Assembly (NCBI GenBank): GCA_963681505.1
Contig: OY811978.1
Coordinates: 8,916,555 to 8,980,554 of the forward strand
Direction: 5' to 3'
DNA: 64,000 nucleotides
From: Eunapius fragilis
Taxonomy: Eukaryota; Porifera; Demospongiae; Spongillida; Spongillidae
Positions 1 through 45,883 of the stretch are shown one piece after another (the first letter of the stretch is position 1; the number at the start of each line of letters is the position of its first letter). Position numbers and translations under genes: made by a program. The notes under the pieces were generated by a model. That model made no database searches and was not told where the DNA came from. It saw only the letters and a list, made by a program, of their open reading frames with translations.

Positions 1-433
1 GATAGCCATATGTGGTCTATTATCACACATAGCCACATACGCTATCAGATGGGTACAAATCCAGGTATTGGCTTGATACTCGACCGCCAAAACGCAAAGG
101 TCGGGCTACCCCAACTAAACTGAAATCGCTTGCTCTCTATTTAACTGGATAGCTTCTTTCCTGTGTTTCCCCAGCAGAGGTCATTTCTATTGATGTATTA
201 CTTGATTCTTCAATGACTTATATGATATACAGACAAAGTGAATAGAGCAAATAAAATTAAAGTATAATCAAAGTGTACATGTACAAATATGCACTTTATG
301 TACACTTTATGCTAATGAAACTATATTGCCTCAAGTATTAAATCACACATAATTAAAAATTAAAAAAAAACTGCACTGTGCGTCTCTCTATTATAGTGCA
401 TTTCACTGACCAAAGCACTGAACGGTTTGTACA
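1..433. other. 3' flank of receptor A
   Basis: No gene. Sequence from about 118 on is homologous to the flank of receptor B (27,820-27,854 then 28,648-28,958), and includes the empty hAT site at about 138-150. Confidence 0.6.
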
Positions 434-24466
<24,033 letters not shown>

Positions 24467-25240
24467 TGACAGAAAAGCAATTGCTATGCTAGAACCTAAT
24501 AATTCGCGCTATGTATAATCAGTTGTGGAATAAGATAAATGGTGTTGTGCACGAGATCCCTATAGTACAATCTACTTTTTACTATGCGTGACGTAATCCG
24601 GAGGAACATTATTATGCGAATATGAGCCGTGTGCAAAGTACATCTCCCACAAATACCGCCGTGCCGAATACACCCGAGTTGCCTGAATTGAACACCTAAA
24701 TTATGATACTGAGTCTTCTCACACTGGATGAAATAGTGCATTTACACCGTACGTAAATGCTATGTAAATATGATGTATATGTGACATTTACTTACGTTTA
24801 CGATTTACAATTTTGCAAATGCCATATTTACAAAGCATTTACAGCGGTATATAGATATGGTATATGTGCAATTTACTCACATTTACACTTAAGCAAATGC
24901 TGGAGTAAATTTGATATTTACGTTACATTTAAACACCGTGGGATACCAAATACTCCTTATTAAAAACCATTGTGCTAAACTTTTAATATCTTTTGTCACA
25001 TATACATATATACACACACATGATAGAAAGCTAACCACGAAGAGGGAGTTCCTTTACGGCCCACGCAGGAGCAGATGAAGGCGGTTGCCGAGTTGACGGA
25101 CCGCCATTGTACCGCTTGCAGCACATCTCCCTTGCTCTAATACTATTCGAGTCTTTCGCTGGGCCTTTCGGTCCATGCTGGCAATTATGGAATTTGCCCT
25201 GTCGCTTCGCCAAGGAAGTGGACGAATTTTAAATATCAAA

Positions 25241-25590
25241 CATCAAGCTCTCTTAGGTAACCATCCTGGTCATCCTGTAACACAGGCAGCGCATGACCTC
25301 AAACCACCTGTGAGATATTCTAATTAGTTTGCGCACACCATACAAATAAACTGTCCAGAGTGTATCGCCAAGATGTCAGAAGCATCAAGCTCTCGTAGTG
25401 AACCATCCTAGTCATCCTGTAACAGAGGCAGCACATGACCTCAAACCACCTGTGAGATATTCAAATTAGTTTGTGCACACCATACAAATAAACATGTCCA
25501 GAGGACTCACCGTGCATCGCCAAGATGTCCGAAGCATCAAGCTCTCTTAGGTAACCATCCTGGTCATCCTGTAAAGAGGCAATAGAAGCT
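25241..25590 (-). repeat. Tandem repeat carrying an exon-like segment (about 2.3 units)
   Basis: Units start at 25241, 25383 and 25535 (periods 142 and 152 bp). On the minus strand each begins TTACAG/GATGACCAGGATGG, reads DDQDGYLRELDASDILAMH in the third unit, and the unit spanning 25,505 ends at a good donor (CACG/GTGAGT). It looks like a 60-nt exon with flanks, copied in tandem. No gene could be assembled around it. Confidence 0.45.
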
Positions 25591-25789
25591 CCAAGCGCCC
25601 GTGCGTGCGCGAGCATAATTTGTGTGTGCGTTATGCGTGAGTGTATATTCGCGCGCAAAGCTTTCATTCAATGAATTCAACTTGCATAGATTCGCGCAGA
25701 TCGGAGATCTTATGACGCGAGACGTCAGCATCAAATCGTATACGATCAAATTTCGATGATATTATATTTATTGCAAATATTACCCTTAA

Positions 25790-27079
25790 TGTTTAATCTC
25801 CAGGGAAAAATCCTTATTTCATTATCCTTAAATAAGGATCATCTTTTACATTGCATATTTTTGCTAACCAAGTAAGTAAGATAAAACAAATGGTATTGGT
25901 CAATTGTATACTGATTAGCCTCCATAACAAACGTTAAATTATGTCAATATGATTAATGTCCATGTGGTAAAACAGGGAGGAAGTGGCACATCCTTATTTA
26001 AGGATTGACAGCATCCTTAAATAAGAATCACAACAGTAGAGATTATTGACCATAAAAACCATAATGATTTTAAAAATCTTGATTTTCTCTGATAGCCAGT
26101 TGATTCAGCTATACTCACAGCCAGATTCGTCGAAGAAATAACTTGTGGTTAATAAGTTATGCTTATTTACACCATAACCACTTCAAAATTAATAATATCA
26201 AGCATTTTTATAATGACGTGTACTGATGTAGATGCTCCCTTCTGCTCAAACGCCAGCGTGCAGGACGTACCCTAGCCTCACTGAAACCACGTGCACTGCA
26301 TGTGGTTGTTCTGCCGCCACTCCATCGAACAGTGTGCTTTCTAGTCCTATCATTGAGTACAATACCATGTAGAATGGTGCGTTGGGAGGGGGGAGGGGGG
26401 GTATGGGAAATCTAGGAAGCTTTGTCAATTGGCATACGATATGTGTTCGAGCTTAGTGGATCTTAGCCCCAGACTCGAGAGGAGACCACGCCATTGCCTA
26501 GGCCTACTGTTGCTGTCGCTGTCACTGTCATTTGACGAATTATACAGTGCCAGTGTGCAGTGCTGCCGCTTTGGTCACCTGGGCCTACATGTATGTCATC
26601 CATCCGTACTGAGGAACTACATCCGTCGCTTTCTGTGGCTCCCCTCGGCATCTAAGCAGGGTTGCTTAGCTTGACGCTTTCGAGTGTATGCAATCGCTTC
26701 GATCTTTGGAAGTACTGACCGGTAAGTGAGCGAAGATTGTCGAGGCCGTAGATATTGTTCCACAAATCAATCTGACAGTGTACATTCTACTCCTAGAGCT
26801 ACCAGAAACCTGTCCTTCCTTGCCATACGTCGCTTTGAGTTAATTTGCTCACTACTATATCGCCAGCGGCAAATGGCGGTTTCCGGCGCCGTATTTACAC
26901 TGTAATACCGGTTTTTGAGCAAGCCAAACCTGTTTTAATTGCGGCAGTATTGCTGATCTGCATGATTTTGAATCTAGTGAATCGCTAATATAAAACAAAG
27001 CACCAAGTTTACATCATTCTTTAAGAAAATGGTCATCATCCTTATTTATCCTTAAATAAGGATTGCGGGAGATTAAACA
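25790..27079. mobile_element. TTAA-flanked non-autonomous element
   Basis: TTAA (25786-25789) then TGTTTAATCTCC at the left; GGAGATTAAACA then TTAA (27080-27083) at the right. Inside the ends, ATCCTTATTT / AAATAAGGAT repeats occur in both orientations, also near 25,990-26,030. The 1,290-bp interior has no convincing gene. TTAA targets are used by piggyBac and Kolobok elements; no transposase is present to decide. Confidence 0.65.
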
Positions 27080-27434
27080 TTAAATTAGAGCAGCAATTAT
27101 GATAGATGTAAATGTGGTGCAAATATGTTCGTAAATATATTATACATTTACATGGATAGTAAACATTATGTAAATAAGGTGGCAAATGTATAATATATTT
27201 ACATCACAGCAAATATGTTTGTAAATGTGTATTGACATATTTACAATACATTTACACGATTAGAAATGCACTGTAAATGTACTTTTTCGCGTAGTGTCAT
27301 GAATGTTTGGGCGTGTTGCTACGCATCGCTTCATCTGTTTTCAAACGATACGGAGCAGCCAACTTTCACACCAAGACGCATTATACCCACCGCATTCCCG
27401 CCAGCATTTGTTCTCATACATGACATGCTGTACG

Positions 27435-27600
<166 letters not shown>

Positions 27601-27854
27601 TGTATACAAGAATACACTGATTTCCGTAATGTTTGGCTAACGATTAAATACCATAATTCGGTAGCTTTTCTGAGAATATAGAAATTACCGCATTTACGAA
27701 ATTTCACTGATCAATAATTAGCCGGAATTACGTATGTTTCCTGGAATAGCCAAGAAGCTTTAAGGTTTGATGAAGCAGACATTAGACGAGCCTACATATT
27801 TGGAATAGAGGAAGCATCAAACAGCAACTGAAATTGCTTGTTCTCTATTTAACT

Positions 27855-28647
27855 TAGGGCTCCTCACGAATCGAGTCGAATCAAATTTTGAATTTCACCG
27901 AATCAAATTAGAACAGTCTAGAATTCGATTCGATAATTAAGTTCGATTCGTTAGGTATGCATCAAACTTCGATTTGAAAGTTCGTCCAATTTTAGGTATA
28001 GCGTGACTTATAATATTAGTTAACCCCTTTTTAGAAAACACTTTAGTAACCGGCGTGCTTACAAAGGATTGTGACGTTGAGGAAGTACCAAGTACTGATT
28101 CAGAGTTAACAGGGTCATTGTTGTCGATTTCGAATACTTCATGGACCCCGACAACTAAGAAGCTTCAAAATGGCGGCAGAACCCCGAAATCATTTGTCTG
28201 GACCTACTTCACTAAAAATAAGGATAACACACACGCAGTATGTACTCTCCGGAAGCTTCTACCCTCCGAAACTAAACAAGACAGGCGCCACATCGCATTT
28301 GATTAGCCATATACGTAACTGCATCACAGAAGTTCTTAATGAAAAGGACAAAGGTCAGGCCTAGGGAGATATCCACGATAGTACTATAGCGCAAAGGCCT
28401 ACGTATTGCAATGAACGTTTTTCAGAGGCACTGGTTAGGCTTTTTGTTAGTCAAGACCTCTCTTTATTGAAACAATGTGGTTCTCAATAGCGTGTTCGAT
28501 TATTTGATTAAAACGCGTGCGAATTCGAATCGAACTTGACCCTAGGTTCGTATTCGTACGTAAGTTCGAGAGAGACTAAACGCGACATGTTCGAATTCGA
28601 AATTCGTCGAATCGAATCAAATAGCATTCGATTCGTGAGGAGCCCTA
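27855..28647 (+). mobile_element. hAT-type transposon remnant with 8-bp target duplication
   Basis: Terminal inverted repeats TAGGGCTCCTCACGAATCGA / GAATCGTGAGGAGCCCTA bound 793 bp. The 8-bp direct repeat ATTTAACT flanks it (27847-27854 and 28648-28655), the hAT length. Subterminal ATTCGATTCG repeats are frequent at both ends. The orthologous site downstream of receptor A (line 121-180, CTCTATTTAACTGGATAG) has one ATTTAACT and no insert, an empty site. The insertion therefore postdates the receptor duplication. Confidence 0.88.
28055..28364 (+). pseudogene. BED zinc-finger remnant of a hAT transposase
   Basis: Inside the hAT element, frame 28055-28306 reads KSFVWTYFTKNKDNTHAVC and the overlapping frame at 28170-28364 continues with TSHLISHIRNC. 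Together they resemble a BED finger (aromatic, Cys pair, His-x4-5-His/Cys), the DNA-binding N-end of hAT transposases. The second Cys of the first pair reads Arg (CTLRKL) and the frame shifts between the halves, so the domain is broken. No catalytic core follows within the element. Confidence 0.6.
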
Positions 28648-28958
28648 ATTTAACTGGACAGCAATACACCTGTGTTTCCCCAGCAGAGGTCACTTCTATT
28701 GATGTATTGCTTGATTCTTCAATGACTTATATGATATACAGACAAGTGCCTCTCCGACTGAATAGAGCAAATAAAATTAAAGTATAATCAAAGTGTACAT
28801 GACTGTACAAATATGCACTTTATGTATACACTTTACGCTAACGAAACTATATTGCCTCCAAGTATTAAATCACACATAATTAAAATTAAAAAAAACTGCT
28901 ATTTGCGACTCTCTATTATAGTGCATTTCACTGACCCAAGCACTGAAGGGTTTGTACA

Positions 28959-39184
<10,226 letters not shown>

Positions 39185-39620
39185 TGACAGAAAAAAAATC
39201 GTTCTACTGGAATGTATATAGTAATTCTAGCTACAGCGCTACCCTGTCCATAAATGTACATAATAAATTCCAGCTATATTATCCATTAGTGTATACAATT
39301 TACACTATGCGCTCATATATCAAACACTGTAATATCCTTAAAATCAAAACAAGGAATGACGGTCGACACAAGTCATTTTCTTGAAGCATATGCGGAGTGC
39401 ATTTGCTTTTTCAAGTCTGCTAGAGGTTCGACTTAGAAGGTTTATCAATCTCCTGGACCCTGAAGTCGATGCATGGCATGTTTGAAATCTAAGCCAGATG
39501 GTCCTGGCATCATGCACGTCACTTAGCCATACAGTTTAAAGGCACCTTAATTGCGTTGCCCACATCACGCGAGCAGATTTCGAAACAGCTTCGCGATTAG
39601 TAAACTTGACTACATGTATA
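39185..39620. other. 5' flank of receptor B
   Basis: No gene or clear promoter motif seen between the receptor start and the Ginger-like element. Confidence 0.45.
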
Positions 39621-42600
39621 TGTTACGGCCCGATTTTAATATTGGCCGGCTTTAAACCAGGCTGCCGGCTTTTAAGCCGGCCGGCCCGCTTTAAAACCGG
39701 CTAGCTGGCCTGCTTTAAACCGGGCCAGCCGGTTTTTAAGCGGGCCACCTAGCCGGCTTTAAAATGGCCATGCCAACTTAAATACAGCTGTCTTACCTAT
39801 TTTTTCAAAGCCATTAAATGATCATATATACAAGCATTATCTACCAGTATATTATTATCATTGTATTAAGTTGATAAACAAGTAGTTGATAAATACAAAG
39901 TGACTGTCAAAGAGTGAGTTAGCAATTGGAACATTTCCACATGGTTTTAGGTGCTTTTGTCAGCTGTACACATCTGTATAGTGGAACCACTTGCCACATA
40001 CTTCACACTCTATCATGTTGCTATCATAACACTCGGGTAGATTGCAATGCCAATGCAGCAGGATGGTAATTCTTTCCACACGCTCCTCATGATTACATTA
40101 GTGTTTGATGCAGTTGGGAAAGGGGTAAAATATTCCTTTTCAAAGCAATCGATGAGATGCTGCCACATCAAAGGCTGATCAAATGTTATTTCAGGTACAT
40201 TGTTCCTTGCAGCTGCATGGTATGCAAATGCAATGCTCATCACACCACAGACTGTTGAACCACGTTGCTGCTGAACAGGAAGAGCAATGACTGATATTCC
40301 ATTTCCCTTGTCAGCATTTCGAAAAATTACAGATATCTGCATTTCAATGCTTTGTGATAGATGTTCAGCAAATGAAGAGTCCATCAAATATACTTCACCT
40401 TTTGATAACCATGTGGTAACCCAGTGTCCTCGTTCGCGATCATATAATATCTGGATTGCTGGAAAAAATTTAGAGCATATAAGTTAGTATTTATTTATCA
40501 ACATTGTATTTACCTTCACCGTTTACATCAACTGGAGAAAATCCTGTGGCTGTACCAACCTGTTCCAGGAGAGTTGATTGCAGCCCATGAAGTTTATCAA
40601 ATTGTTGATGCAATATCTTATGAGCAGCAAGGATGTGTTTGTCATTCAAGCACTGTTTTTCTTCCAAGGTTAATTTATATTTTGCATGAGATCCAATGAT
40701 TTGAGCCAGGGCACCTGTATTAGAAGCCACCATCAAGACACATGATTTGATTGTTTTTACTTACATATGTAACTCTTTTTTTACTTTCCATTTCATGTTT
40801 TTTCTTGATACCACAGTTTTTCTGTTGCACCTTGGATTCATTTGCACAACTAAAGCTTGGTGTCTTGTTGATTAGAGCATTGTTTCCCACCGTGACAGTG
40901 ACTGGTACAACCAAGACTCTTTTTCAAACATCGGCATTGTTTTGTTCGACAGCCAGTAGTGCATTTACAAGTGTTTACTGTAAATAAATTCCATGGTGCC
41001 TGGTGCTTGGCTGCTTCTCGTAATGATATTCTCTTCATCTCTTTCCATTCAATAACTTCACAACAAAGTGGACCACTATAATCTTCAAGCTGACTGGCAG
41101 GATAACATGTTGACAGTATTCCATGTTCACTCCTAAAAACATAAGTGACAAAAAAACATTCATTCCATTGCACAAAAACTCAAAAATGCTTACTGTAAAC
41201 AATAAACACCCTGGGCACCTCCTAGTACTTCAACTATACGACATGGTAACCTAAGCAAATCTGAGCATGTACGGTCAATTCGTGGTATCCTCACTGAAAC
41301 CTTATCCCCCACACCAAACGACTTCACATGTTTTTTCCTGTTGTAACGGTTAGCCATCTTCTCTGCTGCTTTAAGATATTTTACATCAGCTGCTTGTCGT
41401 ACCTGAGATGAAAGGGATACATAAGCATTGATATTCATAACCATAACTTAGTATACCTGAACGTGTTTTTTGGTAGTTGCTAAATGCTTAGATCTTTTCA
41501 GCACCAAACCATCAGAATTTGTATCAATGGTAAGTCCCTCTTTTTCATCACCAAGATATTCAATATCAGTAGTAACTCCCTCGTCATCTTCACAACCACT
41601 GTTATGTTTCAGAATGTGCACATCCTCAATTTCATTATGAAAAACTCCATCTGCATCACTCTCATGTACATCACTTGTTGCTGCTTCATCATTGTCATGC
41701 TCTCCATCTGCATCCACAATTACATTAGGAAATTCCCCATCACAATCTGTATTTCCACCAGGATTTCTAAACTCAAAATTAACACCACTGGTTTCATCAT
41801 GCTTGTCATTGTCATCATCCTTTAGAAGAAATTCAGGCTCACCATCATATCACATTTTGACACATCTGGATTCTGACCAATGCAGAGATTACCTTCCTGA
41901 CAAAGTTCTTTACTGTCGTTTGTACTTTTGGTAGTTATGACACTATTGTGACAATCAACACTGTCAAGAACAACACCATCAGCCTCCAAGTCCTCCTCCA
42001 AAATAATAGCAGATTTTTTGCTTGATGGAAATACAACTTCTCTAGGCATTTGACCAAACACCAACTCATACGGAGACCTGCCAGTAGTGTCATGAACTTG
42101 GGTGTTCATAGAATCTATTTTAAAAATCACTATAGTATGATTAACTATACAAATTATCTTATGAACTTACATATGACTTTTGAAAGTAGCTTGGCCCAGG
42201 GTGGAGATATTTTAGTTTTGCCATTGCTAATTTCTGCTGACAGTTTTCTCTCCAGTGTAGCATGAGCTCTTTCAACCACTCCCTGTGATTGAGGGTGGCG
42301 AGGTCGTCCACTTACAAGCTGAATGTTTGAATGCCATTGATCTATAAGCTCCTTAATGACATGATTAATAAATTCTCTTCCATTATCTGATTGCAGAATA
42401 CGTGGAATGCCAAAGTATGGGAACACATTTTTATCTAGGCATTCTGCTACACATTTTGCATGTTTTGAGGGAAGAGGTAGGCAAAATTAAACTTAGACCA
42501 ATGATCTATGCAGTGCAAAATCCAGTGGTATTCACCATCAGGCAGGTGTCTCATGTCAATGAGATCTATCTACAAATGTAACTGGACATAACTCAATGCA

Positions 42601-43555
42601 ATAAACAAGAAGCAACTGACAAACCTGTAATCGACTCATAAATCCCAAAGCAAGGATTGGTTTCAGTGGAGCTGCAATGTGTTGTGGTCTGCGCAGCTGA
42701 CATGTTGTGCAAGCCTTCACAAACTCTAGAACAACACTTCGAGGAATTCCACAATACATGCTTTGCACCTGAATTGATGTAACAGAAGTACATAGGATAT
42801 ATCAATCACCGTTACAATAATACTATGGCATGCCTTATGGAAGGTTTTCCTGTAGCCAGCATGAAACAACTGTTTGTCATGAACTTCCATAAGAGTGTTC
42901 CAATAGTCTTCAACATAAATCACCATGCGGAATTTCCCAAGAAGTGAATTATCCTCAATCTATTATATATCTATAAAGTGAAGCAGTGCCTGTAGAGTCA
43001 ACAGAGCTGTACCTTTTCATCTTTTGCTGGCACCACCAGTACATCCTTCATACCCACACTTGGCAAATTCAACAGCGAAAATTCACGTCTCTTTACTATC
43101 CATCTGAAGTTCTTATCAAAAGACCCGTTTCCAAGAAGACAATCCTTGATTTTCTGTCCTAGCTTCCTGTGTATGACACCACTGGTAGATCTCTTATCGT
43201 CGTCAGGGAAGGTCCTGGCCAAATACTCCTCGAAATTATCCTTCGACATTTCAAGCAACGTCTAAACCTCGCAGACACTCTACAGGTAGCCACGTGCAGG
43301 CAATAAGGAATTTACACCTTGATGTGCGCATGCGGACCATGGGCTGGCCGGCTTTGAATCGGGCCAGCCAGCCCGATTTAACGTTACTGATGTTCTGCTC
43401 ACGTCTAAAACATGCAATGATAGTTATCACAAATCGAAATTAGAATGCTAAGGTACGTACTTTCATATGTTACTGTAAAGCGGTCCAGCTGGCCCGTTTT
43501 AAAATGGGCTGGCCTGCTTTAAAGCGGGCCAGCGGTTTGAAATCGGGCCTTGACA
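39621..43555 (-). mobile_element. Ginger-like integrase DNA transposon
   Basis: A 3.9-kb unit. The left end begins TGTTACGGCCCGATTT and the right end, read inward, TGTCAAGGCCCGATTT; termini of the form TGT...ACA are typical of Ginger elements. Both ends (39,621-39,775 and 43,340-43,555) are packed with GC-rich short repeats of the form GGGCCAGCCGGCTTTAAA in both orientations, likely transposase-binding sites. The flanking tetramers TATA and CATA could be a decayed 4-bp target duplication. Cargo is a retroviral-type integrase with spliceosomal introns, a CXC motif, a ULP1-like protease and a PHD-like finger. Confidence 0.75.
39960..43258 (-). pseudogene. Ginger-like transposase: integrase, CXC, ULP1 protease, PHD finger
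   Basis: Exons inferred from splice sites: 43013-43258, about 42832-42959, 42625-42768, 42171-42569, 41457-42114, 41194-41402, about 40,760-41132, about 40,515-40,713 and 39960-40458. Integrase zinc finger: HAGYRKTFHK then CTTCQ. Catalytic core: DLIDMRHLPDGEYHW, QSDNGREF and GVVERAHATLE supply the D, D and E. A GPY/F-like module follows (FGVGDKVSVRIPRI). Then come a CXC motif (CKCTTGCRTKQCRC, CTSHCHGG) and a cysteine-protease domain with GHWVTTW, YLMDSS and QQQRGSTVCG (His, Asp, Gln, Cys). The end reads LPECYDSNMIECEVCGKWFH, PHD-like. Breaks: one-nt shifts near 42,470 (between first and second catalytic Asp), near 41,850 and near 40,040, so this copy looks dead. Exon b would need a GC donor. 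A domesticated gene is possible but less likely given terminal repeats and breaks. Confidence 0.7.
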
Positions 43556-43838
43556 CATATATATCTTAATTTATCATTGTCCACCCATCTTATACATGTA
43601 AGTTAGATATAATAATATACGTTTGAAATCAAGCAGTGCAGAGCTGCAAGTAGAGCGTGCACATGCATGAACGTATGCAAAATATATAGTTATTGTATAG
43701 CATATTCTGGGATATATATTGTCTGATTCAAATATGTTTGTACATTCTTCATGTCTTGTATACTATAAACCGAGTTTGTGCTCGTTTTTGACTGTCTGCA
43801 GCTGCATGATATTTTGGATGTTGCTTATGATGTATACG

Positions 43839-44498
43839 GGTAGGTCGCGCAACAAAACAATTGACATGAGCACCGAGCGTATGACATAAAGCATAGAGCA
43901 GATGACACAGAGCATAGAGCAGATGACATAGAGCATAGAGCAGATGATATAGAGCATAGAGCATGCAGATGACACAGAGCGTAGAGCAGATGACATAGAG
44001 CATAGAGCAGATGATATAGAGCATAGAGCATGCAGATGACATAGAGCATAGAGCACAGAGCGTATGACGTAAAGCGTATGACATAAAGCAGATGACATAG
44101 AGCGTACAACCATCAGTCGGGTCCCAGACTATATAACCGGACCATGTGCGCCGTCAACTTCTCAGTACATGGTCAAGATGGAGCACCATTTTCGCTTGTC
44201 TGCCATGCAGCCTGCCATATATATATATTTATTTATTTATTTTTCGCTCTAATAAACTACTTCCGTGGTACGGTGGAAATCGGTCTCTGGTCGACTTTCG
44301 GTGGTGGGGCAACGCCCAAATCGGTCTCTGTGTCGGCTTCCGGTACCTAAATCGGTCTCTGTGTTGACTTCCAGTGGTGGGGCAACGCCCAGTCGGTCTC
44401 TGTGTCGTGGTCTCTGTACTGCGTCGTGGTCTCTGTGTCATAAGCTCTATGTCATACGCTCTATGCTCTATGTCAATTGTTTTGTTGCGCGACCTACC
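43839..44498. mobile_element. Inverted-repeat element with internal minisatellite, TATA box and AATAAA
   Basis: Terminal inverted repeat of about 28 bp (GGTAGGTCGCGCAACAAAAC... and its complement ending at 44,498). The left half is a 20-21 bp minisatellite. The right half has ACTATATAACC (44,127-44,137), AATAAAC (44,250) and three GTCGGTCTCTGTGTC-type repeats. The promoter-plus-polyA look recalls an LTR or small non-autonomous retroelement. No protein, and no clear target duplication. Confidence 0.6.
43875..44106. repeat. Minisatellite, 20-21 bp unit
   Basis: Array of CATAGAGCAGATGACATAGAG units with higher-order pattern; generates three spurious overlapping frames on the minus strand. Confidence 0.88.
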
Positions 44499-44809
44499 GG
44501 GTCACCGTAGATGTAGGATGCACACATCAGTAAGCTTTCATTGCTTGAAGTTGGGGCTGACCGGCCCAATTATAAAGTGGTCTGGCCAAAAAAACCTCAT
44601 GCGCAATAAAAATCAGACAAAATCCGCTGCTTTGACACCAGTACACCAAATTTTGATGTAATTGAATCAATTTGAATGATCATCCGACAAAAATGCGAAG
44701 CTACAGTAGAAAGACATCATGAGGTTCGTATGCCATAAAGACAACATTGTACGGTTGGTGTCCGTTTCCAATCCTGTACTAATATCTAAGGGGTGCTCAA
44801 AGAGGCAAT

Positions 44810-45835
44810 CTATACACCCACATCCACGTATGCAGTGTAGTCATCATCGTCATCGTCCATGGAGTCGGTGTCGCTCCAGAAACTTGACCAACTTCTCTTC
44901 CGTCTCCCTGGACACAATAACTTCGAACACGACTCCTTCCAACTCCTAAGGACCAAAAGGTGTTTGCTTAGGGTGTACCCTATTGCTATCAATCCCGGGT
45001 CCAAGGCGGTAAATGTATCCGACAGGTACCACATCCAGGCCAGTGGTTGGAAAGGATAAACGTAGTCGTAGGCCACCCTCACCACGAGAGGCAGTTGGAG
45101 CAAGATAAGCACGAAGGGACACCACAACACGGATAGGGCGGCTCGTCTGGTGACCCTCCGAGCTAGAGAATAGTTATCGCGTTTCCCCATCTCGTCCCCA
45201 GTCCTTGTGCGATATATCATGACCGCCATGGATACAGCGCTCACCACCAAAATCACAAGCGAGGCCGCTAGCCAGGGCAGCCACAGTAGTGTAGCCTCTA
45301 GAATGATTTGGATCTCACTAATGGCGCAGCCCTCGCTGGACGATGCAATATAGCAGTAATTTCCGGCCTTTCCGTACGCCTCCTTTACAAACGGTATCCA
45401 ATTCACGAGAGGAGGCACAATAAAAATTGCGACAAGAGACACGGGTTCAGTTATTTTATGCTCGCACTGAAATGCCGTCTTTACAGTTATGCTTAGGTTT
45501 ACAGTTAAAGCAGAGGCTAGAAGAGACCATATAGCGCACTGGAGAGCAAATCCCGCCCACGGACAGAAATCCTGGGCCGCTGGCGACTGAACGAAATAAT
45601 CTGCCCTGTTAACGGCGTTGACAGCTCCGAACACAGCTGCTGTTATGCAGTAGTAGAAGATGAGTCGGTATTGGTAGTCACGGAGTGCTTTGGACGCCAC
45701 GAGGACAACCATAGACCACGCGGCACACAAAAGACACACGACCCCTGAGGCGGTTGCCACGGTAGCCGCAACGAGGCGAAATCCTACAATGCCGTACGCA
45801 TGACCGCAGGTACTGTTGGAGTCATTGGTAGACAT
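44810..45835 (-). CDS. Orphan seven-transmembrane receptor, single exon
   Basis: One uninterrupted frame of 341 codons with seven hydrophobic segments: about residues 15-48, 57-80, 95-117, 130-150, 175-205, 235-255 and 268-290. The N terminus is short with an NDSNST glycosylation-type sequence. Cysteines before helix 3 (DFCPWAGF) and in the second outer loop (NYCYI, EGCAI) could form the usual disulphide. Loop 3 is basic (RTRTGDEMGKRDN, ARRVTRR). The tail is short and ends in an acidic run (six Asp) before YTAYVDVGV. No rhodopsin-type DRY or NPxxY is obvious. The overall look resembles cAMP-receptor-like (class E) or GPR157-like receptors, but I do not assign a subfamily. A TATA-like sequence lies about 40 bp upstream. 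It could be a retrocopy, being intronless, but it is intact. Confidence 0.8.
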   Translation of the reverse strand: MSTNDSNSTCGHAYGIVGFRLVAATVATASGVVCLLCAAWSMVVLVASKALRDYQYRLIFYYCITAAVFGAVNAVNRADYFVQSPAAQDFCPWAGFALQCAIWSLLASALTVNLSITVKTAFQCEHKITEPVSLVAIFIVPPLVNWIPFVKEAYGKAGNYCYIASSSEGCAISEIQIILEATLLWLPWLAASLVILVVSAVSMAVMIYRTRTGDEMGKRDNYSLARRVTRRAALSVLWCPFVLILLQLPLVVRVAYDYVYPFQPLAWMWYLSDTFTALDPGLIAIGYTLSKHLLVLRSWKESCSKLLCPGRRKRSWSSFWSDTDSMDDDDDDYTAYVDVGV

Positions 45836-45873
45836 TAATCCGCGTAAATAAGTTATTGACCGTTTGTATTAGC

Positions 45874-45883
45874 TTTATATAAA
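45874..45883 (-). promoter_or_regulatory. TATA-like sequence upstream of the orphan receptor
   Basis: Minus strand TTTATATAAAG, about 40-50 bp upstream of the start codon at 45,835. Position fits a core promoter with a very short leader; unproven. Confidence 0.35.

Larger units (their letters stand above)
24733..27280. repeat. Possible outer inverted-repeat element with GTAAATG-rich ends
   Basis: 24,733-24,960 and 27,090-27,280 are rich in GTAAATG/CATTTAC. The outermost bases are inverted (AGTGCATTT... / ...AAATGCACT, then CGTGTAAATG-like and TGTAAATATG). The TTAA element at 25,790 would be nested inside. Imperfect match, so this is tentative. Confidence 0.4.

Noticed and set aside
43749-44113. 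Three overlapping Ala/Leu/Cys/Ser-rich frames on the minus strand
   Set aside because: All come from the 20-21 bp minisatellite.
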